A DNA stretch of 11,035 nt from the NCBI GenBank assembly GCA_050251415.1, contig JBFWMT010000071.1, forward strand, positions 1 to 11,035, in the 5' to 3' direction. The translations under genes were made by a program, and so were the position numbers. Below the pieces are notes generated by a model that was given only the letters and a program-made list of their open reading frames with translations, made no database searches and was not told the origin of the DNA. Shown piece by piece: positions 1 through 5,671 of the stretch (the stretch's first letter is position 1; each line of letters begins with the position of its first letter). The DNA comes from UBA8514 sp050251415 (GTDB lineage Bacteria; Bacillota; Clostridia; Lachnospirales; Anaerotignaceae).

Positions 1-2
1 AT

Positions 3-47
3 TATAAAACTCCACAGCAGGTTGAAGATGAGGCTCATGTAGCATAA
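3..47 (+). CDS. C-terminal fragment of an IS transposase (OrfB, IS3-like)
   Basis: Only the last 14 codons are present, reading YKTPQQVEDEAHVA followed by tandem TAA stops. In IS3-family OrfB proteins the DDE integrase core ends with a conserved stretch in which a Y-K/R-T-P-x-x-V motif closes the domain, and these residues fit that position. No catalytic residues are visible because the gene runs off the left edge. The assignment depends on this short motif plus the terminal-repeat-like DNA just downstream. Other rve-domain transposases such as IS481 have similar endings, so the family call is moderate. Confidence 0.5.
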   Translation, partial: YKTPQQVEDEAHVA

Positions 48-99
48 TAATCTATCTTTCCGTATTTGTTCTATGAGGAGAGAAAAAATTCAACTTTCT

Positions 100-125
100 G
101 TGTCCAAAGTATTGACATAGGTCCA
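100..125 (+). repeat. Putative right terminal inverted repeat (IRR) of the IS, with an outward -35 box
   Basis: The stretch TGTCCAAAGTATTGACATAG plus GTCCA runs to a terminal CA at 125. Read on the minus strand it begins TGGACCTATGTCAATAC, the form expected of an IS3-family end. It contains a perfect TTGACA (112-117) pointing outward. In IS911-like elements the right repeat carries the -35 half of the promoter formed when the ends join in the excised circle, and this box is in the right place for that. The matching left repeat is not in the window, so the repeat is inferred from one side. Confidence 0.45.
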
Positions 126-856
126 ATAAGATTGAGTCCTATTCTTTCAACGTTATGTCAAGCGCCACGGCTGACAGCACGACCCAAGGTTTGCTTGTTG
201 CATTTACAAAGCGTATGCGTGACGAAATGGGCGTTAAATTCCAAACAGTGCTTTACAACAATGATGCAGATTATGAGGGTATTATTAATGTGAAAAACGC
301 AATAACAGACGTTACCTCCGAGTTTGGAGCACCTTCTCTTGTATATTGGGTGGCAGGAGCACAAGCAGGTTGTGCGGTTAACAAGAGCCTTACCAACAAG
401 CGTTATGACGGTGAGTTTACTGTAAATACTTCCTACAAACAAAGTGAGTTAGAAACTGCTTTAAAGGCCGGAGAATTTGTATTACATAAAGTAGGCGACG
501 AGGTTCGAGTTCTGGACGACGTTAACAGCTTTGTATCTGTAACCGCAGATAAAAACGAGGACTTCCAGAGCAATCAAGTTATTAGAGTACTTGACCAGAT
601 AGGTAATGATATTGCGGTGCTTTTCAACACTAAGTACCTTGGCAAGGTTCAAAACAATGCAGCTGGTAGACTTTCGTTTTGGGGTGATTTAGTGGCTTAC
701 AACAAACAGCTGGAACAGCTTGGAGCTATAGAAGATTTCAGTTCTGATGACCTCATAATTGAGCAGGGAACTAGCAAAAACAGCGTTGTAGTAACTAACC
801 CTGTAACGCCTGTGGTGGCTATGACCAAGTTGTATATGACTGTAATAGTAGAATAG
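126..856 (+). pseudogene. Phage tail sheath protein (XkdK-like), C-terminal part only, interrupted by an IS
   Basis: The sheath polymerises around the tail tube and contracts to drive the tube into the host envelope. About 243 residues are readable from the IS boundary (K-I-E-S-Y-S-F-N-V-M) to the stop. Recognisable sheath features are AFTKRMRDE, GVKFQTVLYN, the segment around INVKNAI, WVAGAQAG, and a C-terminal DINVxDQIxNDI-like helix followed by the KxYLGKVxNNxxGR motif, here TKYLGKVQNNAAGR. PBSX-type sheaths are typically well over 350 residues, so a large N-terminal part is missing. The frame is closed upstream by a TGA (113-115) inside the IS end, and the first in-frame ATG (155) has no Shine-Dalgarno. 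The 12-nt gap to the tube gene shows the normal operon position. The fragment is probably not translated efficiently, and the full gene would lie partly left of the window if the IS simply split it. Confidence 0.85.
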
Positions 857-868
857 GAGGGATAGACC

Positions 869-1342
869 ATGGCAAATGCAACGATGTTAAGCAAGGATGC
901 TATTTCCGCAAAAATGGCAGAGTGCTTTGTAACAATAGACGGCAATAGATACAATTTTATGAGTGCTATTAACCTTGAGGCTAGCATGGAAAAGGAAAAG
1001 GTTGAAATTCCGATTTTAGGCAGAATGAACAAAGGCCACAAGGCGGTAAGTACAAACGGAACAGGAAATGCAACATTCCATTACAACACATCTATTTTCC
1101 GTCAGCTAATGAAAACATTTCAGGACACTGGAGAGGATATTTATTTTGATATTCAGATAACCAATGAAGACCCGACCTCTGCCGTTGGTAGACAGACGGT
1201 TATTCTTAGAGATTGCAACATTGACAGTATTATAATTGCGAAGTTTGACAGTGATGGCGAATATCTGGATGAGGATTTCGACTTTACGTTTGAAAGCTTT
1301 GAAATGCCAGAAACCTTTACCATGTTAACAGGAATGCTATAA
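869..1342 (+). CDS. xkdM: Phage tail tube (core) protein, XkdM-like
   Basis: This 157-residue protein is the subunit of the inner tail tube inside the sheath. Its size, its position directly after the sheath and before the chaperone, and its sequence fit the PBSX XkdM / phage_tail_2 tube family: an early DGNRYNFMSAINLEASMEKEKVEIPILGR stretch with the internal charge pattern, a central SxxGTGNATFHYNTSIFR-like region, and a C-terminal DEDFDFTFESFEMPETF acidic beta segment. The start is supported by AGGAGGGATAGACC just before ATG. There is no signal peptide or membrane segment. It appears intact, in contrast to the sheath fragment 12 nt upstream. Tube proteins are normally made in high amounts, which agrees with the strong ribosome binding site. 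Confidence 0.9.
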   Translation: MANATMLSKDAISAKMAECFVTIDGNRYNFMSAINLEASMEKEKVEIPILGRMNKGHKAVSTNGTGNATFHYNTSIFRQLMKTFQDTGEDIYFDIQITNEDPTSAVGRQTVILRDCNIDSIIIAKFDSDGEYLDEDFDFTFESFEMPETFTMLTGML

Positions 1343-1356
1343 TAGGAGGATAATTC

Positions 1357-2038
1357 ATGAGTGAGATTGTGAAAGTTAAAAATAACGATGTTTTTACCGA
1401 TAGTATAATTATCGCAGAGGGCACGGGTAATCAACACAAGAATGTAAAAGAACTGATTGTTAAGTATGAAAAAGGACTTGAAAGACTTCGGCAAGGTATC
1501 CGTTTTAAACGCAACCCTTGATACGAACGGTGGCACACAGGAAATAACATTTTATCAACTCAACGAAATGCAAGCATCTTTTTTAATGACTTTACTAAGA
1601 AACAGTGATGAGGTTGTACGCTTTAAAAAAGAATTAGTCAAAGAATTCTTTCGTATGCGTTGTTTCATATTGGAACGTCAGTCGGCTGAATGGCAGCAAG
1701 CCAGAATTACAGGGAAACAAACCAGAAAAGATGAAACAGACATTATTTTAACCAAACTAATACCTTTAGCAGAAGCCCAAGGCAGTACAAATGCTGGTAA
1801 GCTATATTTATCTTACTCTAAGTTAGTAAATTCTGTTATGGGTATAAAAGCTGGAGAACGAAACAATCTCACTCTGCACCAAGTAGAAACAATTAAGTTT
1901 TTAGAAAGAGCAATTGAAAATATCATTTCCTTGGAAGTTGACAAAGGAACACACTATAAAGAAATTTACCAAGTTTGTAAAGTGAAATGTAATGTTGTAA
2001 AAGAGTTGGCTTTCTTGCCACAGGCTAGAATAGCTTAA
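1357..2038 (+). pseudogene. Rha-family phage regulator, frameshifted
   Basis: Rha-family proteins (Phage_pRha domain) are phage regulatory proteins normally found in early or lysogeny regions. The start at 1357 has a strong AGGAGG RBS (1344-1349) and gives the family N-terminus: NNDVFTDSIIIAEGTGNQHKNVKELI. After 39 codons the frame must shift by +1 at an AAAAAGG run (1469-1475) to continue as DLKDFGKV, TNGGTQEITFYQLNE, ASFLMTLLRNSDEVVRFKK and FFRMR, which are core Rha residues. A C-terminal domain follows, with an HYKEIYQVCK-type ending. Skipping one G or A gives a continuous protein of about 226 residues. Without the skip, frame 1 stops at 1519-1521 after 54 codons. The second frame has a weak internal TTG (1457) or ATG (1466) without a good RBS. 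A homopolymer indel, real or sequencing error, is the simplest cause. Its place between tube and chaperone genes is unusual. Confidence 0.8.
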
Positions 2039-2055
2039 TAATAGGAGGAATTAAT

Positions 2056-2475
2056 ATGAATTTAAGTGCATTTTTAAACCCAATTAAAGAGGAAAATGTA
2101 AAATTAGTGGTATCAAAAAGATTTGTTGACGAGGATGGCAAGCCAGCGGAGTGGGAAATTAGAGCCATGACAGACGAAGAAAACCGTGAAATAAGAAAGA
2201 GTTGCAAAAGAAAAATACCTGTCAAAGGGGCTTATGGGCAGTATTCAGTTGAATTTGATGATGATAAATATCTTGCATTAGTTACAGCGAGATGTGTTGT
2301 TTACCCAGATTTAAATAGTGCTGAACTGCAAAACGCATATGGAGTCATGGGGGCAGAAGGGCTACTAAGAAAAATGCTAAAGCCAGGGGAATTTACGATG
2401 CTCTCCAATGCAGTATCGACAATTAACGGATATGATGAAGTGCTCGGTGATTTGGTGGAAGAAGCAAAAAACTAA
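2056..2475 (+). CDS. xkdN: Tail assembly chaperone, XkdN-like (0-frame product)
   Basis: This 139-residue cytoplasmic protein belongs to the XkdN-type tail assembly chaperones, which bind the tape measure protein and help tube subunits polymerise around it. Typical features are the N-terminal NLSAFLNPIKEENVKLVVSKRF-type segment, W-E-I-R-A-M-T-D-E-E-N, then DDKYLALVTARCVVYPDLNSAELQ-type residues, and LLRKMLKPGEFTMLSNAV before a Gly-Asp-rich end. The RBS AGGAGG lies 8 nt before ATG. The last sense codons are GCA AAA AAC before TAA, forming an A AAA AAC slippery heptamer (see separate entries). In the PBSX order this gene directly follows the tube gene; here the Rha insertion separates them. Confidence 0.88.
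   Translation: MNLSAFLNPIKEENVKLVVSKRFVDEDGKPAEWEIRAMTDEENREIRKSCKRKIPVKGAYGQYSVEFDDDKYLALVTARCVVYPDLNSAELQNAYGVMGAEGLLRKMLKPGEFTMLSNAVSTINGYDEVLGDLVEEAKN
2466..2472 (+). promoter_or_regulatory. Programmed -1 ribosomal frameshift site (A AAA AAC)
   Basis: The heptamer A AAA AAC sits in the correct phase (GCA AAA AAC TAA) one codon before the 0-frame stop. A tandem slip lets the ribosome continue with CTA ATT ACT GAG in the -1 frame. A GGTGAT (2446-2451) 14 nt upstream could act as a stimulatory Shine-Dalgarno-like element, though this is only suggestive. I see no strong hairpin immediately downstream. Paired frameshifted chaperones are well known in lambda (G/GT) and in many other tailed phages. 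Confidence 0.85.
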
Positions 2476-2648
2476 TTACTGAGGGTGATTGGGAATCTAA
2501 TTATGCATACTACTGTTTGCATAAGCTTCATATATTGCCCTCAGAGTTTTTACAGCTAGAAAAAAGAGAAAAAGCGTTTGTAATTGCGGCCATTGATGAA
2601 AAAATCAGAATTGAGAAAGAGGAGGCAAAGAAAATTAAAAAGAAATAA
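2472..2648 (+). CDS. -1 frame extension of the tail assembly chaperone (GT-like domain)
   Basis: Read in the -1 frame from the slip site, this gives 58 codons: LITEGDWESNYAYYCLHKLH, then ILPSEFLQLEKREKAFVIAA, and a Lys/Glu-rich helix ending at TAA (2646-2648). The HKLH-x-x-P-S-E-F-L-x-L-x-x-x-E-K-A-F-x-x-A-x-I-D pattern matches the second chaperone ORF found after XkdN-like genes in Firmicutes phages. It has no start codon or RBS of its own, so it should be made only as a fusion of about 197 residues with the upstream 139-residue protein. By analogy with lambda gpGT, the extension would recruit tube subunits while the common part holds the tape measure; that role is inferred. Confidence 0.8.
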   Translation, partial: LITEGDWESNYAYYCLHKLHILPSEFLQLEKREKAFVIAAIDEKIRIEKEEAKKIKKK

Positions 2649-2653
2649 AACGA

Positions 2654-2682
2654 TGGAAAACAATGGAGATTTCATGTATAAT
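2654..2682 (+). promoter_or_regulatory. Candidate sigma-A promoter before the PH-like gene
   Basis: TGGAAA (2654-2659, four of six matches to TTGACA) and a perfect TATAAT (2677-2682) are separated by 17 bp. Transcription would begin near 2689, just before the AAGGAGG (2691-2697) of the next gene, leaving a very short leader. It lies in the only gap between the chaperone extension stop (2648) and that gene. Sequence match only. Confidence 0.45.
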
Positions 2683-2706
2683 GACGTAAAAAGGAGGTTG
2701 TTATAT

Positions 2707-3102
2707 ATGGGACTATTTGGTGAAAAAAAGAATAAGCCTTTTTCTGCATTCCACTATGAGGGTCTTCCTGACTTCGATACAGACTACCCTTGTTTAGTTG
2801 ATGTAACTTCTGATTCGATTATTATTAAAAGAAGTAAACCAGAGGTAACGGTTACGTTGCCAATCGAAAGAATAATGGCAATTTCGCCGATGGAAGAAAA
2901 AAACTTTATGATGAAATACCATGGGAATTCAGATTCAAGAAAACTCCTGGGTAATAAACGACATTTTGTTGTTATTGATTATCAGAATAAAGAAGGGGAG
3001 TTGAGGCGTTTTGCATTGTGGGCACTTACACACCAAGCAATTCCTTTAATTGGGTTGCAAAACATTAAGAAGAACACTGCTCCTAAAAATTATGACTTAT
3101 AA
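2707..3102 (+). CDS. Small PH-like (bPH/GRAM-type) domain protein of unknown role, probable moron
   Basis: This 131-residue protein is not a recognised tail component. ATG 2707 was chosen because AAGGAGG (2691-2697) lies 9 nt upstream; an in-frame ATG-rich extension back to 2584 overlaps the chaperone extension and lacks an RBS. It starts MGLFGEKKNKPFSAFHYEGLPDF. A run of alternating beta-like segments follows (CLVDVTSDSIIIKRS, VTVTLPIERIMAIS, KRHFVVIDYQ, GELRRFALWA) and then a helix, a pattern seen in bacterial PH/GRAM-like proteins, some of which carry SHOCT tails. No SHOCT motif, signal peptide or membrane segment is evident. The gene is bounded by a candidate promoter and a strong hairpin, typical of an added cargo gene. 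Fold assignment is inference from the strand pattern; function unknown. Confidence 0.65.
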   Translation: MGLFGEKKNKPFSAFHYEGLPDFDTDYPCLVDVTSDSIIIKRSKPEVTVTLPIERIMAISPMEEKNFMMKYHGNSDSRKLLGNKRHFVVIDYQNKEGELRRFALWALTHQAIPLIGLQNIKKNTAPKNYDL

Positions 3103-3119
3103 AAAACAGTATTTTAAGC

Positions 3120-3189
3120 AAAAGCACCTTTTCAAACTGAACCGACCTCTGTTAAGTAGATAGAGAACGGTTCACATAGAGGTGCTTTT
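3120..3189 (+). terminator. Long inverted repeat, terminator-like, before the tape measure gene
   Basis: AAAAGCACCT (3120-3129) pairs perfectly with AGGTGCTTTT (3180-3189), and inside it GAACCG (3139-3144) pairs with CGGTTC (3168-3173). The A-run on one side and T-run on the other would let it act on either strand. As a stop for the PH-like gene it makes sense, but the tape measure gene just downstream then needs read-through or another promoter. Confidence 0.65.
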
Positions 3190-3222
3190 CTTATATAAAA
3201 AAATCGAAAGGAGGCATTAGAG

Positions 3223-5034
3223 ATGGGAACAATACGAACATCAATCCAACTATATGATGGTATGACGCCTGCGATTCGGAGTATGATAAATGCAAGCAAT
3301 ATTATGATTGCAAGCTTTGAAAGAATGAACACCTCGTCTAGGAATAGTATAGATACTGCTTCCTTACGGGCAGCGAGCGCGGAAATGGCAAATGCAGAAG
3401 CATCTTTTATTCAGATAGACAGGGCTATTGATAGAGCCAGACAAAGTCAGGATGAGTTCAACAGGAGTGTTTCGGGCGGAAACGGTGCTGCACAAATTTT
3501 AAAGCGAACAATGGGGCAAATAGGTATGGCACTTGGGGTAAAGAAAATCATTGGGATTGCAGATGAGTTTACCCAAGCAAAGGCTAGGCTTGATTTAATG
3601 AATGATGGCTTACAAACGACAGATGAATTACAAAATAAAATTTTTCAGTCTGCGCAAAGGTCTAGAGCCGCTTATGGAGATACAGTATCAACAGTATCAA
3701 AATTAGGCATTCTTGCTGGAAAAGCTTTTTCCAGTAACGATGAAATGATAGCTTTTGCGGAACTTATGAATAAAAACTTTATTGTGGGGGGTTCATCGCA
3801 AACAGAACAAGCGGCGGCGATGTACCAATTAACACAAGCTATGGCGGCTGGCAAGCTGCAAGGGGATGAATACCGATCTATCATCGAAAATGCTCCATTG
3901 CTGGCAAAAGCGATAGAGGATTATATGATAAATGTTCAGGGTGCAGAAGGCTCAATGAAGGATTGGGCTTCGGAAGGGCAGCTTACAGCCGATGTAATTA
4001 AGAATGCATTGTTCGGTTCTGCTGATGATATAGAAGAGCGTTTTGAAAAGATGCCTATGACGTGGGGGCAGGTCTGGACAACGGCAACAAACAGAATTCT
4101 AGTGGCAAGCCAACCTCTCTTATCTACTATAAGTCTTATTGCACAAAACTGGGGGACGCTTGAACCAATAATTGTTGGTGTGTCCACAGCTGTTGGCCTT
4201 TATGCACTCATGATGGGAATTCAGACCGCGGCTACGTGGCTTGCTGTGGAGGCTAATAAAGCATTAATTATAACGATGTTAAAAAACCCTATGCTTTGGG
4301 TGGCTATCGGAATAGGCGTAGTTATAGCAATGTTATACAAATGGGCTCAATCTGTTGGAGGGGTACGAGTAGCTTGGCTTCTTACTAAAGACAAGGTTTT
4401 AAGTGCGTTAGATTCTATGAAACTCGGTATTAAAGGGTGGGTCAATTGGACTTTAGACGATTTGGGAAATCTGAAAGTTTCAGGGCTGAAAATAATAGAT
4501 GGCTTTCTTAACGGAGCTATTTTGAGGATTAACAAGCTTATTGGTTATGCAAATAAGGTGCCAGGTATAGCCATTCAGACAATCAGCTATGTTTCTAACA
4601 AAGCCGAAGTTGCCGCCGAAGAAGAGGCGGTAAAGAGCCAAAAGCGTTCAAATGAGCTTAAAATATCACAGATGGAAAGTCGTATTGAAAAGGCTTATAG
4701 ACAAAGAGAAATCGAAAATGTAAAAGTGGTGGCAACAAGTAATACGGATACCGTTGACTATCCTTCTTATTCCGACGATGTGGCTCAAATTGCAGATAAC
4801 ACGGGTAGTATGGCTGACAGCATGGAAATATCCAAAGAGGATTTGAAATACATGCGTGATGCTGCAGAACGAGAAGTTGTAAACCGTTTCACAACAGCCC
4901 AAATAGCCGTAGACTTCAAAAATACCGCAAATATCAATTCAAACATGGATATTGATGGAGTTATGAACCAGTTTACTGAAAAGCTACGTGAAGCCGTGGA
5001 TACATCAGCAGAAGCGGTACATTATGTTGTATAA
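3223..5034 (+). CDS. xkdO: Tape measure protein, XkdO-like
   Basis: The tape measure spans the tail lumen and sets tail length. The 603 residues begin with TIRTSIQLYDGMTPAIRSM, a form typical of Firmicutes tape measures, followed by helical segments. Residues about 100-290 match the conserved tape-measure N-terminal domain (ADEFTQAKARLDLMN, YGDTVSTVSKLG, NKNFIVGGSSQTEQAAAMYQ-type, QAMAAGKLQGDEYRSIIENAP). Two hydrophobic segments lie near 313-333 and 356-373, as is usual for these proteins, which can insert in the host membrane. The C-terminal part is helical and charged. At about 0.15 nm per residue, the rule from well-studied tails, the tail would be near 90 nm; this is an estimate. It is short for a PBSX-type tape measure. 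AAAGGAGG (3207-3214) supports the ATG. Both ends are flanked by hairpins. Confidence 0.92.
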   Translation: MGTIRTSIQLYDGMTPAIRSMINASNIMIASFERMNTSSRNSIDTASLRAASAEMANAEASFIQIDRAIDRARQSQDEFNRSVSGGNGAAQILKRTMGQIGMALGVKKIIGIADEFTQAKARLDLMNDGLQTTDELQNKIFQSAQRSRAAYGDTVSTVSKLGILAGKAFSSNDEMIAFAELMNKNFIVGGSSQTEQAAAMYQLTQAMAAGKLQGDEYRSIIENAPLLAKAIEDYMINVQGAEGSMKDWASEGQLTADVIKNALFGSADDIEERFEKMPMTWGQVWTTATNRILVASQPLLSTISLIAQNWGTLEPIIVGVSTAVGLYALMMGIQTAATWLAVEANKALIITMLKNPMLWVAIGIGVVIAMLYKWAQSVGGVRVAWLLTKDKVLSALDSMKLGIKGWVNWTLDDLGNLKVSGLKIIDGFLNGAILRINKLIGYANKVPGIAIQTISYVSNKAEVAAEEEAVKSQKRSNELKISQMESRIEKAYRQREIENVKVVATSNTDTVDYPSYSDDVAQIADNTGSMADSMEISKEDLKYMRDAAEREVVNRFTTAQIAVDFKNTANINSNMDIDGVMNQFTEKLREAVDTSAEAVHYVV

Positions 5035-5065
5035 AAACACTTGCCTTAGGGTGGGTGCTTTTTAA
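5033..5065 (+). terminator. Hairpin after the tape measure gene, likely bidirectional terminator
   Basis: AAAAACACTTGCC, loop TTA, GGGTGGGTGCTTTTT forms a stem with one bulge and some G-U pairs, ending in TTTTT (plus strand) and starting with AAAAA (TTTTT on the minus strand). It starts on the tape measure stop codon. On the minus strand it is a plausible end for the DUF2188 transcript. Its 3' arm GGTGCTTTT is shared with the hairpins at 3120-3189 and 5672-5699. Confidence 0.6.
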
Positions 5066-5093
5066 TTAGGAAAAATTAAAAGGAGTGATTGAA

Positions 5094-5345
5094 ATGACCA
5101 TAGGGATAAAGATAAATATCGATGTAACCAATTTAGATGAAATAAAAGAAAAATCTAATCATCTTATTAGACTTTTGCAAGAAGCTCAACAGATTGTTGA
5201 TTCTCTTAATTTGAACGGAACGGATGACGGATATTCAAGAATAATCGTTGAAACAGATGAAGAAAATCCTGCAACCATTGCGGTTATAGAAAATGGTGAG
5301 GTTGATGTTTGCAGTGGCTACAGGATGAGGTTAAAACCGATGTAA
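5094..5345 (+). CDS. Small phage protein of unknown function (83 aa)
   Basis: Begins MTIGIKINIDVTNLDEIKEK and continues with a predicted amphipathic helix (SNHLIRLLQEAQQIVDSL), then a more polar part with an IIVETDEENPATIAVIENGEVDV beta-like stretch. I recall similar small proteins in Firmicutes prophages but know no function. ATG 5094 was preferred over GTG 5085 because AAAGGAG (5078-5085) is correctly spaced 8 nt before the ATG, whereas the GTG overlaps it. It follows the hairpin after the tape measure gene and converges with the minus-strand DUF2188 gene, with a single base between the stops. No signal peptide or membrane segment. The helix suggests a coiled-coil or assembly partner, but that is a guess. 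Confidence 0.7.
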   Translation: MTIGIKINIDVTNLDEIKEKSNHLIRLLQEAQQIVDSLNLNGTDDGYSRIIVETDEENPATIAVIENGEVDVCSGYRMRLKPM

Positions 5346-5346
5346 A

Positions 5347-5577
5347 TTAATGTTCGGTATCTCTAGGTGGAAAAGGGTCGTTACCATAGCTATCTTTAGA
5401 ACGTATTTTTCCATCTTTTCTTTGAATGATAACCTCAGACTCTTGGTTTTTAGCTATTTCTTTGGCGTATTCCGTAGCTTCTTTTTGAGTTTGGAATAAC
5501 TTGGTATCCTTTGTGTTGCCTTCGCCGTGAACCGCCCAACCGTCTTCTCGAGGTGAAACCCATTGATTTTTACCCAT
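5347..5577 (-). CDS. DUF2188 family small protein on the opposite strand
   Basis: A 76-residue protein with the full DUF2188 signature: N-terminal W-V-S-P-R-E-D-G-W-A-V-H-G-E-G, the T-Q-K-E-A-T-E-Y-A-K-E-I-A-K-N-Q helix, then E-V-I-I-Q-R-K-D-G-K-I-R-S-K-D-S-Y-G-N-D-P and a P-P-R tail. DUF2188 proteins are small, widespread and of unknown function; the sequence pattern is a compact alpha/beta unit. The start is supported by GGGAGGTG on the minus strand (about 5587-5594), 9 nt before ATG. It is the only minus-strand gene in the window and lies inside a plus-strand late operon, so it must have its own promoter (candidates at 5628-5664). It is flanked by hairpins that could terminate on both strands. 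This layout suggests a cargo gene expressed independently of the tail genes, perhaps in the lysogen; that is inference. Confidence 0.85.
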   Translation of the reverse strand: MGKNQWVSPREDGWAVHGEGNTKDTKLFQTQKEATEYAKEIAKNQESEVIIQRKDGKIRSKDSYGNDPFPPRDTEH

Positions 5578-5627
5578 AACCTAACACCTCCCTTCCTGTA
5601 TACTCGGTTCGTGACACCTGTGGTTAC

Positions 5628-5664
5628 AGTATAGGAGGATAATTGAAATAACACAATGTGACAA
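5628..5664 (-). promoter_or_regulatory. Candidate promoter(s) for the DUF2188 gene
   Basis: On the minus strand two overlapping sigma-A-like matches occur. One is TTGTCA (5659-5664) with TATCCT (5636-5641), spacer 17 bp. The other is TTGTGT (5651-5656) with TATACT (5628-5633), spacer 17 bp. Both point at the DUF2188 gene and lie within the 90 bp before its start. The first has the better -35, the second the better -10. I cannot choose between them from sequence. Confidence 0.45.
5631..5644 (+). other. Orphan Shine-Dalgarno block identical to that of the Rha gene
   Basis: ATAGGAGGATAATT (5631-5644) is identical to 1342-1355, the RBS region of the Rha gene. Here it is followed by GAAATAACACA, and the first ATG (5656) is immediately followed by TGA. 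No gene follows, so it looks like a leftover RBS of a gene that was lost or displaced when the cargo cassette formed. It may be fortuitous, since the same sequence doubles as the minus-strand promoter region. Confidence 0.4.
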
Positions 5665-5671
5665 ATTAACA

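Larger units (their letters stand above)
1..125 (+). mobile_element. Right end of an IS3-family-like insertion sequence, cut by the window edge
   Basis: Seen: a reading frame ending in YKTPQQVEDEAHVA and two stop codons (45-50), then about 75 bp of non-coding DNA ending in TTGACATAGGTCCA (112-125). The YKTPQQV tail resembles the end of IS3-family OrfB integrases, where an R-I-H-S-S-L-G-Y-x-T-P motif closes the protein. The 3' end terminates in CA, as IS3-family ends (TG...CA) do. Tail sheath coding sequence starts immediately after it, in mid-protein, which fits an insertion boundary. The element lies in the same orientation as the tail operon. The left end and target-site duplication lie outside the window, so family and exact edge (125 or a base or two away) are inferred. 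It could alternatively be the scar of a recombination event. Confidence 0.6.

Noticed and set aside
112..145. Hybrid promoter from the IS -35 box (TTGACA) into the sheath fragment
   Set aside because: No reasonable -10 lies 16-18 bp downstream; TATTCT is 22 bp away.
66..293. Plus-strand 75-codon frame spanning the IS end and the sheath fragment
   Set aside because: It crosses the IS/sheath junction in a frame different from the clear sheath residues and has no RBS; a shadow frame.
697..1041. Minus-strand ORFs over sheath, tape measure and hub genes
   Set aside because: All lie antisense to genes with clear family residues, lack RBSs, and have unstructured or Cys/Ser-rich shadow composition.
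1469..1475. Programmed frameshift in Rha comparable to that in the chaperone
   Set aside because: The change needed is +1, the site is not a -1 heptamer in phase and there is no stop or stalling codon; an indel is simpler.
2584..2706. Upstream start of the PH-like protein giving 172 residues
   Set aside because: The extension overlaps the conserved chaperone -1 frame, is Arg/Lys low-complexity, and lacks an RBS, while ATG 2707 has AAGGAGG at ideal spacing.
5085..5093. GTG start adding three residues to the 83-aa protein
   Set aside because: The GTG overlaps the Shine-Dalgarno itself; ATG 5094 is correctly spaced.
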